This document shows, piece after piece, positions 33,752 to 41,260 of a DNA stretch of 64,000 nucleotides; position 1 is the stretch's first letter, and every line of letters starts with the position of its first letter. The stretch is taken from assembly GCF_000526995.1 (NCBI RefSeq), contig NZ_AZUI01000001.1, positions 558,001-622,000 on the forward strand, written 5' to 3'. Below the pieces are notes generated by a model. That model was not told the DNA's origin. It ran no database searches and was given only the letters and a program-made list of their open reading frames with translations. The DNA comes from Lacrimispora indolis DSM 755. Lineage in GTDB: Bacteria > Bacillota > Clostridia > Lachnospirales > Lachnospiraceae. The position numbers and the translations under genes are program-made.

Positions 33752-34438
33752 CTAACATGAAGCTGCCTGGGAGTCAAGATGATGCCTGGAAAACTGTCTC
33801 AAATGAGATACATCCCTGATCACAATCTTCTGATCCGTATACTCAATGGCTTTTGAAAGCCGGAAGCTGTCCAGCTCCCGATACAGGGTTGCACGGCTGA
33901 TTCCCAGGCTGGAGCACAACCCGGTCTTGCCTGTGCGCAGGAAAATCACCCCATTGCTGTTGGCGTGACTCACTAAATAATCTGCCAGGCGGGCCTTTGC
34001 AGAGGTGGTATTAAGCATTTCGATTTTCTTCTGCAGAAACAGGATTTTTTTGTTAAAGATCGTCATGATATGAAGCATCAGCTCCGGATCCCTTTTAAAC
34101 ACCTTCAAAAGTTCGCTTTTCTTTATGTACAGTACGGTTGTGTGGCACATGCACTGGAGTGTGTTGGGCATCTCGGCATGAGTAAAAATCGTGCAGATGC
34201 CGAAACAGTCTTTGGGATAAATCCGTTTCATGGTTAATTCCTTCCCGTCCTGAGTAACCGATGAAACAGCGATCTCGCCTGTTACCACAATGCCGATGGA
34301 TTTCTCTCCCATGTAGCGGTTGCTCACAAGGCTGCCTTTTTTTAAGCTGCACATACCAAACTCCATGTCCCCCACATTCATTCCCCGGAATAATTCTGTG
34401 GTTTTTAAAAATTCCAGGTCCTTTTCCCGTTGTGTCAC
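33752..34438 (-). CDS. Crp/Fnr-family transcriptional regulator
   Basis: Regulator of 228 residues: an N-terminal cyclic-nucleotide-type beta domain (residues 10-110), dimer helix, and C-terminal winged helix (TGLCSSLGISRATLYRELDS). The start is taken as GTG at 34438 because AAGGAGG lies 8 bases before it; upstream ATGs at 34459 and 34489 would put that site inside the gene. The sensor domain is unusually rich in Cys/His: Cys78-x3-Cys82, His87, then Cys96-x-Cys98-His99. These could bind a metal, Fe-S cluster or haem. The N-terminal Cys set of true FNR is absent. Position between the NifH-like operon and the divergent GTPase cassette, plus a palindrome at the NifH-like promoter, makes it the likely local controller. 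Confidence 0.88.
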   Translation of the reverse strand: MTQREKDLEFLKTTELFRGMNVGDMEFGMCSLKKGSLVSNRYMGEKSIGIVVTGEIAVSSVTQDGKELTMKRIYPKDCFGICTIFTHAEMPNTLQCMCHTTVLYIKKSELLKVFKRDPELMLHIMTIFNKKILFLQKKIEMLNTTSAKARLADYLVSHANSNGVIFLRTGKTGLCSSLGISRATLYRELDSFRLSKAIEYTDQKIVIRDVSHLRQFSRHHLDSQAASC

Positions 34439-34512
34439 ATGAGACACCTCCTTCTTCATCAGTCTGCTATAATACGTTGGAAATACCATTATTATACAAG
34501 GAGACGGAAAAA
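34439..34512. promoter_or_regulatory. Divergent promoter region of regulator and GTPase cassette
   Basis: Only 74 bp separate the Crp/Fnr gene and the GTPase gene, so both promoters must lie here or overlap the regulator start. TATTAT-like -10 sequences are present on both strands; -35 elements are weak. AAGGAGAC at 34498-34505 is the GTPase ribosome site. Confidence 0.45.
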
Positions 34513-35223
34513 ATGAAAAGTAAAATAATTCTCATTAGCGGCGGCTCTGCCTCCGGCAAAACCCTGGCCGCCACAAATCTGATCCGGCATATTCAGTCCG
34601 CCGGCAAGCGCTCCTCTGTCTGCAAGATCGACTGTCTGCATTCCGATGATCCGGCTGCCTATGAGGCTCTGGGTGTTCCGTTTATACTTGGTCTGTCCGG
34701 TGACATATGCCCGGATCATTTCCTGGTTTCAAATCTGGAGGAAATGATCGCCTGGAATGAACTGCAGGAAACGGAATATTTAATCATCGAAACTGCCGGA
34801 CTTTGTAACCGCTGTTCCCCTGCCACCGTTCACACGGTCAGCATCTGCGTGACAGATTGTACCAGCAGCCTGCGTTCCCCTAAAAAGCTTGGGCCAATGC
34901 TGACAACCGCCGATATCATTCTCATGACCAAAATCGATATGGTTTCCCAGGCAGAAAAAGAAATTATCCATTATAATATCAGCTCCTTAAATCCAACTGC
35001 TCATATCTTTCCTGTAGACGGATTATCCGGTTACGGCAGCGGACTTCTCTTTCAGTATTTAGAAAGCCTTCCTGAAACGGGCTGGAACAGCAATGATACC
35101 CTGCGTCACACCATGCCTGCCGGTGTCTGCTCTTACTGTGTGGGAGAAAAGCGGATCGGCACCATGTATCAGCATGGCGTTGTGGAAAAAATGGATTTTA
35201 AGGAGGTGCCCCGTGTTTCATGA
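34513..35223 (+). CDS. HypB/UreG/CobW-like metallochaperone GTPase
   Basis: Predicted P-loop GTPase of 236 residues with metal-binding Cys pairs. P-loop GGSASGKT (10-17); IIETAGLCNRCS (91-102), a switch II/Walker B-like segment that includes Cys98-x2-Cys101; MTKID (138-142) as the NKxD-type base-recognition motif; and a C-terminal Cys206-x2-Cys209 (GVCSYCVGEKRIG). HypB and UreG deliver nickel using comparable motifs, and CobW-type proteins handle zinc or cobalt. It is first in a divergent three-gene set between the nitrogenase-like operon and the CooS gene, so it may deliver metal to one of these. The precise family is not certain. Confidence 0.75.
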   Translation: MKSKIILISGGSASGKTLAATNLIRHIQSAGKRSSVCKIDCLHSDDPAAYEALGVPFILGLSGDICPDHFLVSNLEEMIAWNELQETEYLIIETAGLCNRCSPATVHTVSICVTDCTSSLRSPKKLGPMLTTADIILMTKIDMVSQAEKEIIHYNISSLNPTAHIFPVDGLSGYGSGLLFQYLESLPETGWNSNDTLRHTMPAGVCSYCVGEKRIGTMYQHGVVEKMDFKEVPRVS

Positions 35224-35968
35224 ACTGACAATTATACCCGGCAGCAATAAAAACGGACAGCCGGAAGCTTCTTTTCCCTTAACCATGAAGCCTGGACAGC
35301 TGTACGCAGTGGTAGGCCATACCGGTTCAGGAAAAAGCCGGCTGATTCAGGATTTGGAACAGCTGGCCTGCGGCGACACGGTCACCGGACGGCATGTATG
35401 GATCAACGGAAAACTGCCGGAAAGACAAGACCGCTTTCACACATCCAGGCAGCTGATCGCCCATTTAAGCCAGAATATGCGCTTCGTACTGGATGTGACG
35501 GTAGAGGAATTTATCCGAATGCACTGCACCTGCAGGCAGCGGGACTGGCATAGGGTTCTTCCGGAAGTCATTGACCATGCCAATACCATTACTCCGGAAC
35601 ATTTACATAAAGAAGACAGCTTAAATCTTTTAAGCGGAGGCCAAAGCCGCGCCCTGATGATCGCTGATGTGGCCGTTTTGTGCGAAAGTCCCATTGTTCT
35701 GATTGACGAAGTGGAAAATGCCGGCATTCACAAAGAGAAAGCCTTGCATCTGCTGTTAAAAAAGCAGAAACTGGTACTGATCGCCACACACGATCCCCAC
35801 ACAGCCTTAATGAGTGACTGCCGGATCTGTATGAAAAACGGCGGAATACAGTCGGTGATCCAACGAAATGAAAAAGAACAGGAAACCTGGGAACGCCTGC
35901 ATACATACCAGCAATATATTGCAGAAATGCAAAGAAAGATGAGAATCGGTGAATTATGCGTAAAATAA
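35213..35968 (+). CDS. ABC-type ATPase without a permease gene
   Basis: Soluble ATPase of the ABC superfamily, 251 residues. Walker A GHTGSGKS (35-42), signature LSGGQ (140-144), Walker B IVLIDE (161-166) and switch His193 in ATHDP are all present. The start is GTG at 35213, with AGGAGG 6 bases upstream and an 11-bp overlap with the GTPase gene. No membrane permease is encoded in this three-gene unit. It may pair with a permease elsewhere, or act as a soluble ABC protein in cofactor assembly. Two neighbouring Cys (HCTCRQR, about 104-106) could be functional. Confidence 0.82.
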   Translation: MFHELTIIPGSNKNGQPEASFPLTMKPGQLYAVVGHTGSGKSRLIQDLEQLACGDTVTGRHVWINGKLPERQDRFHTSRQLIAHLSQNMRFVLDVTVEEFIRMHCTCRQRDWHRVLPEVIDHANTITPEHLHKEDSLNLLSGGQSRALMIADVAVLCESPIVLIDEVENAGIHKEKALHLLLKKQKLVLIATHDPHTALMSDCRICMKNGGIQSVIQRNEKEQETWERLHTYQQYIAEMQRKMRIGELCVK

Positions 35969-36825
35969 GTATGTACTGGAATAATATCTGTGTCCTCCAC
36001 CGGTATGAAAAGAAACATATAGAAGAAGTGACAGCCCTTCTGAAAGAACAGGATATCCAGCTGGAAACAGAATATTTTGGTCTGGGATATCCGAAAAAGC
36101 TGTCAGAAGAGGTAAAAAACACCGGGATCGCACCGGACATCATAGTCTCCACTGATTTAGAGGTGTTTGAGGATCCGGAAATCTATGGTTTGTTTAAAAA
36201 AGAACTGCTGAAAATACAGGACTTATTTCCATTAAAAAAGGAGATCAAAAACACCAATCTCTGTCAGGACAAGCGCCTTCTTCCTTTTTTAGTGATCCCC
36301 CTTGTTATGGTATTCAACAAACAGTTATTGGCCGGTCAGCCTTTGCCTGAGGCCCTTAAAGAGCTGGCCCTATATCCCAAGGCGTTTGGAGGAAAGGCAA
36401 ACTCAGCCGGACGGGGTGTGATAAAGCAGCTCACCTGGCTGTACGGCAAAGAGTTTACGGACTTGTTTTTGGAGAATGCCGCGATCCTGGATATGCCGGT
36501 TCAGTCTCTTCTAAGTGTCCAAAAAGGGCTCACTCCTGCGGCAATCACCCCCTCCATCTTCGCTTTCCGGGCAGATGAAACACTGCTTTCACTCCGGTAT
36601 CCGAAAGAGGGGGCCTTAACCGTTCCTTCTTTTATCGCTGTAAAAAACACATTGTCAGCCGATCTTGCCGGATATATACTTTCAAAGCTGTTTACCGTGA
36701 ACTTTTGTAATTACTTTGCTGAACAAGGGGAAATACAGCCCTGTTTCCAGCAGACCAAGGATGTGAACATGGTGGCTGAACATCAATTCCGCTTTGTTTA
36801 TCCGGACTTTTCTAAAATCACTTAA
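35956..36825 (+). CDS. Periplasmic-binding-protein-like protein without signal peptide
   Basis: Protein of 289 residues resembling type 2 solute-binding proteins of the iron/molybdate kind (PDIIVSTDLEVFEDPEIYGL, FLVIPLVMVFNKQLLAGQPL, LRYPKEGALTVPSFIAVKN), but starting MRKISMYWNNICVLHRYEKK, with no hydrophobic signal and no lipobox. It therefore looks cytoplasmic. It overlaps the ATPase gene by 13 bp. A cytoplasmic binding-protein fold beside a metallochaperone-like GTPase and an orphan ABC ATPase could store or hand over a metal oxyanion or cofactor. No family could be named with confidence. Confidence 0.7.
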   Translation: MRKISMYWNNICVLHRYEKKHIEEVTALLKEQDIQLETEYFGLGYPKKLSEEVKNTGIAPDIIVSTDLEVFEDPEIYGLFKKELLKIQDLFPLKKEIKNTNLCQDKRLLPFLVIPLVMVFNKQLLAGQPLPEALKELALYPKAFGGKANSAGRGVIKQLTWLYGKEFTDLFLENAAILDMPVQSLLSVQKGLTPAAITPSIFAFRADETLLSLRYPKEGALTVPSFIAVKNTLSADLAGYILSKLFTVNFCNYFAEQGEIQPCFQQTKDVNMVAEHQFRFVYPDFSKIT

Positions 36826-36839
36826 AGGGTATCCGCAGC

Positions 36840-36876
36840 AAAAGAAGGCTTCGGCAAAATCCGCCGGGCCTTCTTT
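36840..36876. terminator. Bidirectional terminator between binding-like gene and CooS
   Basis: AAAGAAGGC...GCCTTCTTT with inner pairing of CGGC/GCCG, an A-run on the left and a T-run on the right, between convergent genes. Works on paper in both directions. Confidence 0.75.
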
Positions 36877-36928
36877 CCTCAAAGCCTGACCTTTTATCTT
36901 CCAGGGCATTTCTTTTCCTGCCGGAAAT

Positions 36929-38842
36929 CTAACTCAGACCCATTTTCTTTCTCTTTTTCATGATATGATCTTCAATATCCTTTGCCACCTGCACCGGGTC
37001 ATCTCCCAAAGCCACTTTTCCTCCGGTTAAGCCCTCCACATCCTCTGTGAATAATTTCACAAGTTCTGGCGCGCCGGTGATAAAGGGTGTTGGGGACAGA
37101 TGGGTATAAGCTCCATATGCTACTGCAAACAAGCCGTCTATGGTCGCCTTTTGTTCCATCCATTCCGGCGCTGTTACCGCAATCGGCAGATCGGAAATGT
37201 CAGCATCTAAATGATCAGCCAGGGCCGTTACAAGCATTGACATCCTTCCTGTATCCGTACAGGTTCCAAAGCTTAACACCGGGGGGATCCCAAGTGCTCT
37301 GCACACTCCCTGCAAGCCTTCTCCTGCCTGATCAATGGCATCTAAATTGCACATTCCAGCAACTTCCAGCCCATGGTTTCCACAGCCTCCTGCCACCACC
37401 AGGATGTCCTTTTTAATCAGTTCCTTTGCTAAATTCACCGTATTCCAATCCTGGGGTCCGTTTCTTAATGTGGAGCAGTTAGCTAAGGCCACAATTCCCT
37501 TTAACTGGCCTTTTGCAATCACATCCACCAGATTATTTAAATCATTTCCTATAGCGCCCAGCACCGCTTCCGTGGAAAATCCGGCTATGGCCTTTTGTTT
37601 GTATTTTGGCACCATTGGCTTGATTTGCTTATGCCGTTTCTTAAAATTATCAATGGCAATGTGGATGCATTTTTCCGCCATCTCTTCTGCCTTCTTGGGA
37701 TAATAAGGCATTTTGTGTTCTGTACCTGGAACTCCGATGATCGTGCTGACACTCACCAGGGCAACCTGGTATTTTTCCGCATACTGGTCAATGGCCGGCG
37801 GAGAACAGTTCTCCTCCATGACAAATGCGTCCACAGTCCCTGTTGCCAAAAACGGCTCAATGGCCAGCCAGTTTCCCATAAGGCCTACAAATACATCATC
37901 CACTTCAAATCTCTGGAGCATTTCCTGCCCTGTTTCAATGGACCCCACAATATGGATCCCCTTTGCCCCGGCCTGTTTGGCCAGATCCTGAAACTGCTGC
38001 TTCCTTGCCATCTGTAAAGCGGCGACTCCGATCCATGGCTGATGTCCGTTAAATGCTATATTTACATAATCAGGGTCCATGATTCCCAAATCCACATCCA
38101 CTTCATGAGGCATGGGCGTTCCGAATAAAATATCCTGGGTCATTTCCAGACCGATTTGAGCGGTGTAGATTGTGGACAAACCTAAGCGCAGGGCTTTTGT
38201 TGCCAGGGAAACGTAATCACCGTCTACGTTAGTCAGACAGCTTGCAATGCTGTTCTGAACTTCATGCTCCACACCGGAGGGGTAAATGTGTAAATCTTCC
38301 CAAACCTTTTTCCGTTTCTTCGGAGAAAAGACCTTCACCATGACGCTTTCCTCATCAGGGCCTAATTTCATTTCCTGATCAAGAAACTCTGCAAGGCAGA
38401 CAGCCATCTGATTCACATCCTGATTTGTGTTGATTCCGGTTTTTTCACACATCCATTTCAACTTATCAACATCCTTGATCTGGAAAACCGTATTGCCCTT
38501 CCCTGTTTCCTTTAAGGTCCGGAAGGCTTCATATGCATGGTGGGCATAGGTGGCTGCTCCCATAATATTTCTCATGAGAAGATTTCTCATGGCCATGGCG
38601 TCCGGGCCGATTCCGCAGACACCCTTTTCCGGCCCCTTCTGCCCGTTGAGCCTGCAGGGTCCATTGGTACATAATTGACAGCTTAATCCCTGCAAACAAA
38701 ATTTGCACCGTATCTTTTCCTGCTCATCCCATCTGGAAAATACACTGGATAAGCCGTCATCCCGTATTCTCACCAGCATCTCTTCTACGGAGTCATGATA
38801 GCTTACCCGTCCTTCTGTTTTTTCTAAAACCGTCTCTGGCAT
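36929..38842 (-). CDS. cooS: CooS-type anaerobic CO dehydrogenase with altered C- and D-cluster ligands
   Basis: Ni,Fe-CO dehydrogenase family protein of 637 residues (start at 38842, GGAGG just upstream). B-cluster ligands Cys55-x2-Cys58-x4-Cys63-x12-Cys76 are intact. For the D cluster the classic second Cys (directly before Cys55) is Ser54, and a CysXXCys pair, Cys46 and Cys49, is found instead. C-cluster positions: His267 (FNGHQPW), Cys346 (MEENCSPP), Cys456 (ANCSTLR), Cys487 (AGGCGNH) and Cys528 (FGTCTD) match the family, and Lys565 is kept. The usual CysCys-Thr-Gly-Asn-Glu segment reads SIETGQE (301-307), so one C-cluster Cys is missing. Activity as a CO dehydrogenase is therefore uncertain. 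No cooC, cooF or acetyl-CoA synthase gene is adjacent. Confidence 0.9.
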   Translation of the reverse strand: MPETVLEKTEGRVSYHDSVEEMLVRIRDDGLSSVFSRWDEQEKIRCKFCLQGLSCQLCTNGPCRLNGQKGPEKGVCGIGPDAMAMRNLLMRNIMGAATYAHHAYEAFRTLKETGKGNTVFQIKDVDKLKWMCEKTGINTNQDVNQMAVCLAEFLDQEMKLGPDEESVMVKVFSPKKRKKVWEDLHIYPSGVEHEVQNSIASCLTNVDGDYVSLATKALRLGLSTIYTAQIGLEMTQDILFGTPMPHEVDVDLGIMDPDYVNIAFNGHQPWIGVAALQMARKQQFQDLAKQAGAKGIHIVGSIETGQEMLQRFEVDDVFVGLMGNWLAIEPFLATGTVDAFVMEENCSPPAIDQYAEKYQVALVSVSTIIGVPGTEHKMPYYPKKAEEMAEKCIHIAIDNFKKRHKQIKPMVPKYKQKAIAGFSTEAVLGAIGNDLNNLVDVIAKGQLKGIVALANCSTLRNGPQDWNTVNLAKELIKKDILVVAGGCGNHGLEVAGMCNLDAIDQAGEGLQGVCRALGIPPVLSFGTCTDTGRMSMLVTALADHLDADISDLPIAVTAPEWMEQKATIDGLFAVAYGAYTHLSPTPFITGAPELVKLFTEDVEGLTGGKVALGDDPVQVAKDIEDHIMKKRKKMGLS

Positions 38843-38943
38843 AATTACCTCCATTAAAATATGATTCAGTCAGTAGTATGCCAAATTTTAGAAATACCTA
38901 TTCTATTTTGATACAATATTCAGCAATCCTTAGGCCTGTCCTC

Positions 38944-39567
38944 TCACCCTCCCAGGGTCACATCCTGCCTGGAATACCATTCAATGGCATCATATACGTG
39001 CTGGGGCGTGAAATCCGGCCAAAAATCATCAACAACATACATATCCGAATAAACGGACTGCACCGGCAAAAAACCGGACAGCCTCCTGCGCCCTCCCCAC
39101 CGGATCACCAGATCGATCCTGGATACATCGGCGGTTTTTAAAGCAGGGCCTATGGCCCCGTCATGAAGTCCCAAATCCCATTCCCAGCTGTAATTCACCA
39201 GAAAATTGATTTTTATCCCGCCGCTTCCGAACTGGTGTCTGCTGGTATAAGGCTTCAGCTCCTCCGGAAACATGGCAGATGTGGTCTTTCCCAAAACCAG
39301 CAATTCCGCATCTTCTTTTGCCAGCTCCTCCACTGCCTTTACACATGCCTTTGAAAAAGCCTCTCTCTGAATGGAAGGGCGCTTTGTATTATCCACCGTA
39401 AACCCATAAAAAGTCATTTCCTTTATTCCCAGCTTCCTGCAAAGATGGTAAAGAGTCATTCCAGGTGATATTCCCCTGTCATACCCGTCCTCTTTTTCCA
39501 TTCCCTTTCCAACGGCCCAGCGGCGGTTTCCGTCTGGTATAATTCCGATGTGCTTTGGAATTCTCAT
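38944..39567 (-). CDS. Cis-prenyltransferase (UppS) paralogue, short and divergent
   Basis: Member of the undecaprenyl diphosphate synthase family, 207 residues against 240-255 for housekeeping UppS. The N-terminal IIPDGNRRWAVGKG keeps the catalytic Asp of DGN. The middle FYGFTVDNTKRPS corresponds to FSTENWxRP. The C-terminal IRWGGRRRLSGFLPVQSVYS corresponds to RxxGExRxSNFLLWQxxY, but the Glu that helps bind magnesium is replaced by Arg. It is separate from the usual uppS-cdsA-dxr setting and follows 100 bp upstream of CooS in the same direction. It may make a shorter or different isoprenoid, or be a non-essential paralogue. Confidence 0.82.
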   Translation of the reverse strand: MRIPKHIGIIPDGNRRWAVGKGMEKEDGYDRGISPGMTLYHLCRKLGIKEMTFYGFTVDNTKRPSIQREAFSKACVKAVEELAKEDAELLVLGKTTSAMFPEELKPYTSRHQFGSGGIKINFLVNYSWEWDLGLHDGAIGPALKTADVSRIDLVIRWGGRRRLSGFLPVQSVYSDMYVVDDFWPDFTPQHVYDAIEWYSRQDVTLGG

Positions 39568-39667
39568 ACACGTTTCCTCCGTTTTTTCTTCTTAATTTAA
39601 ATCATATAAAAAGTATTGCCATTTTTTCCCGTTCCATAATTCCACCTCAGGCAAATATACCGGGTTG

Positions 39668-40582
39668 TCAGTACAGGCCGTTATATTTAGGAATCGGAAA
39701 GTCCAGCTCATAGTTTTTACACAAATCAATAAATCCGCGGGCCGACTGTGTTAAAAATTTATTTTTGTGATATACAATGGAAAACTTCCGCTGAAGATTT
39801 ATCCCATCCACATCAAAAGCATGGATCAATCCATGTTTCAGCGGTCCCAATATCATTCTCCGCGGAAGAACGGCAATGCCCAAACCATGAATGACCGCAT
39901 TTACCAGCGCAGTAGTACTGGTGGATTCCCATACAGGAAAAACCGAAAATCCCTCAGCCTGCGTCGCGCTGTCAAATTCCTCCCGGGTGCCGCTGCCTTT
40001 TTCACGCAATAAAAACCTCTGCTTTTTAAACTGTTCAATGGATACCTTCTGGCCGGGGGAGAATGGCCCATTTACAGAACATATGGCTGTTAAGGAGTCC
40101 TCCATATATTCCTCACAAATCAAATTGGGGGTATGAACTGCCCCCTCTATAAATGCAAAATCCAGCTTGTTGGACTGCAGCTGACCTTCTAACAAATCTG
40201 ACGAGCTGATGCAGACCCTCACATCGATTCCCGGATGCAGAACGCCATAAGCACTTATGTAGCTTGGCATGAACTGTGACCCGATGGTAATGCTGGCCCC
40301 GACCCGCAATATTCCGATTGAATCCCAATCCCGCAATCCTTTTTCCATATTATCAAACAATGACAGGATATGGGTAGCATATTCCCGCATCTGGTTCCCC
40401 GCCTCCGTGATAAAGAGCTGCCTTGACATTCTCTCAAACAGAAGAACGCCATAATAATTTTCCAGTTCTTTCAGCGCCAGGCTTACGGCAGGCTGGGTCA
40501 TAAATAAGACCTCCGCCGCTCTGGTGACACTGTTCCCATTCTCACAAACTGCAAGAAATATTTTAATGTGACGAAGTGTCAT
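39668..40582 (-). CDS. LysR-family transcriptional regulator
   Basis: 304-residue regulator with N-terminal winged helix (MTLRHIKIFLAVCENGNSVT, then AAEVLFMTQPAVSLALKELE) and a C-terminal two-lobed effector domain (LRVGASITIGSQFMPSYISA onward). It is transcribed divergently from the chromate-type transporter genes across a 105-bp AT-rich gap, the standard arrangement for a LysR regulator and its target. The sequence resembles CysB/CysL-like activators, so the effector may be a sulfur-containing or small acid ligand, but that is a guess. Confidence 0.92.
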   Translation of the reverse strand: MTLRHIKIFLAVCENGNSVTRAAEVLFMTQPAVSLALKELENYYGVLLFERMSRQLFITEAGNQMREYATHILSLFDNMEKGLRDWDSIGILRVGASITIGSQFMPSYISAYGVLHPGIDVRVCISSSDLLEGQLQSNKLDFAFIEGAVHTPNLICEEYMEDSLTAICSVNGPFSPGQKVSIEQFKKQRFLLREKGSGTREEFDSATQAEGFSVFPVWESTSTTALVNAVIHGLGIAVLPRRMILGPLKHGLIHAFDVDGINLQRKFSIVYHKNKFLTQSARGFIDLCKNYELDFPIPKYNGLY

Positions 40583-40687
40583 GGCCGTACCTCCGATTCA
40601 TATTCTATTACTTATGATTATGATAAAATAATACTATTTTTAATATAAATCTGCAAGTGATATACTGAAGCCACAGGAGGAAGTACA

Positions 40688-41260
40688 ATGAAAAAAAGCA
40701 AAATATACTGGCAATTATTTGCCTCAACATTTCAATTAAGTTCATTTACATTCGGCGGCGGCTTTGTAATCATCCCGCTTATGCGAAAAAAATTTGTGGA
40801 GAAGCTCCATTGGCTGGAGGAAGATGAAATGATGGATCTTACGGCCATCGCCCAGTCCGCTCCCGGCGCAATTGCCGTAAATGCCTCCATTTTGGTAGGC
40901 TATCGCGTTGCCGGAATATTAGGAGCACTTGTAACCGTACTCGGTACGGTATTGCCTCCCTTGATTATATTGTCAATCATCTCATACTTTTATGTGGCCT
41001 TTCGCAATAATCATATAGTAAACCTTGTTATGAAAGGTATGGCTGCAGGCGTGGTTGCCGTTATTTTCGATGTGGTGTTCACCATGGCACGTTCCGTATT
41101 ACAGGAAAAACGTCTTTTATTGCTGGCAGTGCTTTTAGGCGCCTTTGCCGCAGCCTGCATCTTCAAGGTGAATGTGATTCCAATTATATTAATCTGCGGA
41201 ATTGCAGGGGCATTGGATACCTTGCATAGAGAACGGCATACAAGGAGGCAGGGAGAATGA
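40688..41260 (+). CDS. chrA: Chromate transporter family protein, first half (CHR)
   Basis: Single CHR domain protein of 190 residues with 5-6 hydrophobic segments. The family motif FGGGFVIIPLMRKKFVEKLH is near residue 20, and AQSAPGAIAVNASILVGY near residue 60. Short-chain CHR proteins work in pairs of opposite topology, as the next gene suggests. The family exports chromate and may move related oxyanions. Start ATG has AGGAGG directly upstream. The LysR gene is divergent. Confidence 0.92.
   Translation: MKKSKIYWQLFASTFQLSSFTFGGGFVIIPLMRKKFVEKLHWLEEDEMMDLTAIAQSAPGAIAVNASILVGYRVAGILGALVTVLGTVLPPLIILSIISYFYVAFRNNHIVNLVMKGMAAGVVAVIFDVVFTMARSVLQEKRLLLLAVLLGAFAAACIFKVNVIPIILICGIAGALDTLHRERHTRRQGE

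Noticed and set aside
33752..34438. Calling the Crp/Fnr regulator CooA
   Set aside because: The Cys/His pattern does not align convincingly with the haem ligands of CooA, so only a general Crp/Fnr assignment is made.
34261..34512. N-terminal extension of the GTPase gene
   Set aside because: The frame is open upstream but lies antisense to the Crp/Fnr gene; the P-loop begins right after the ATG at 34513, which has its own ribosome site.
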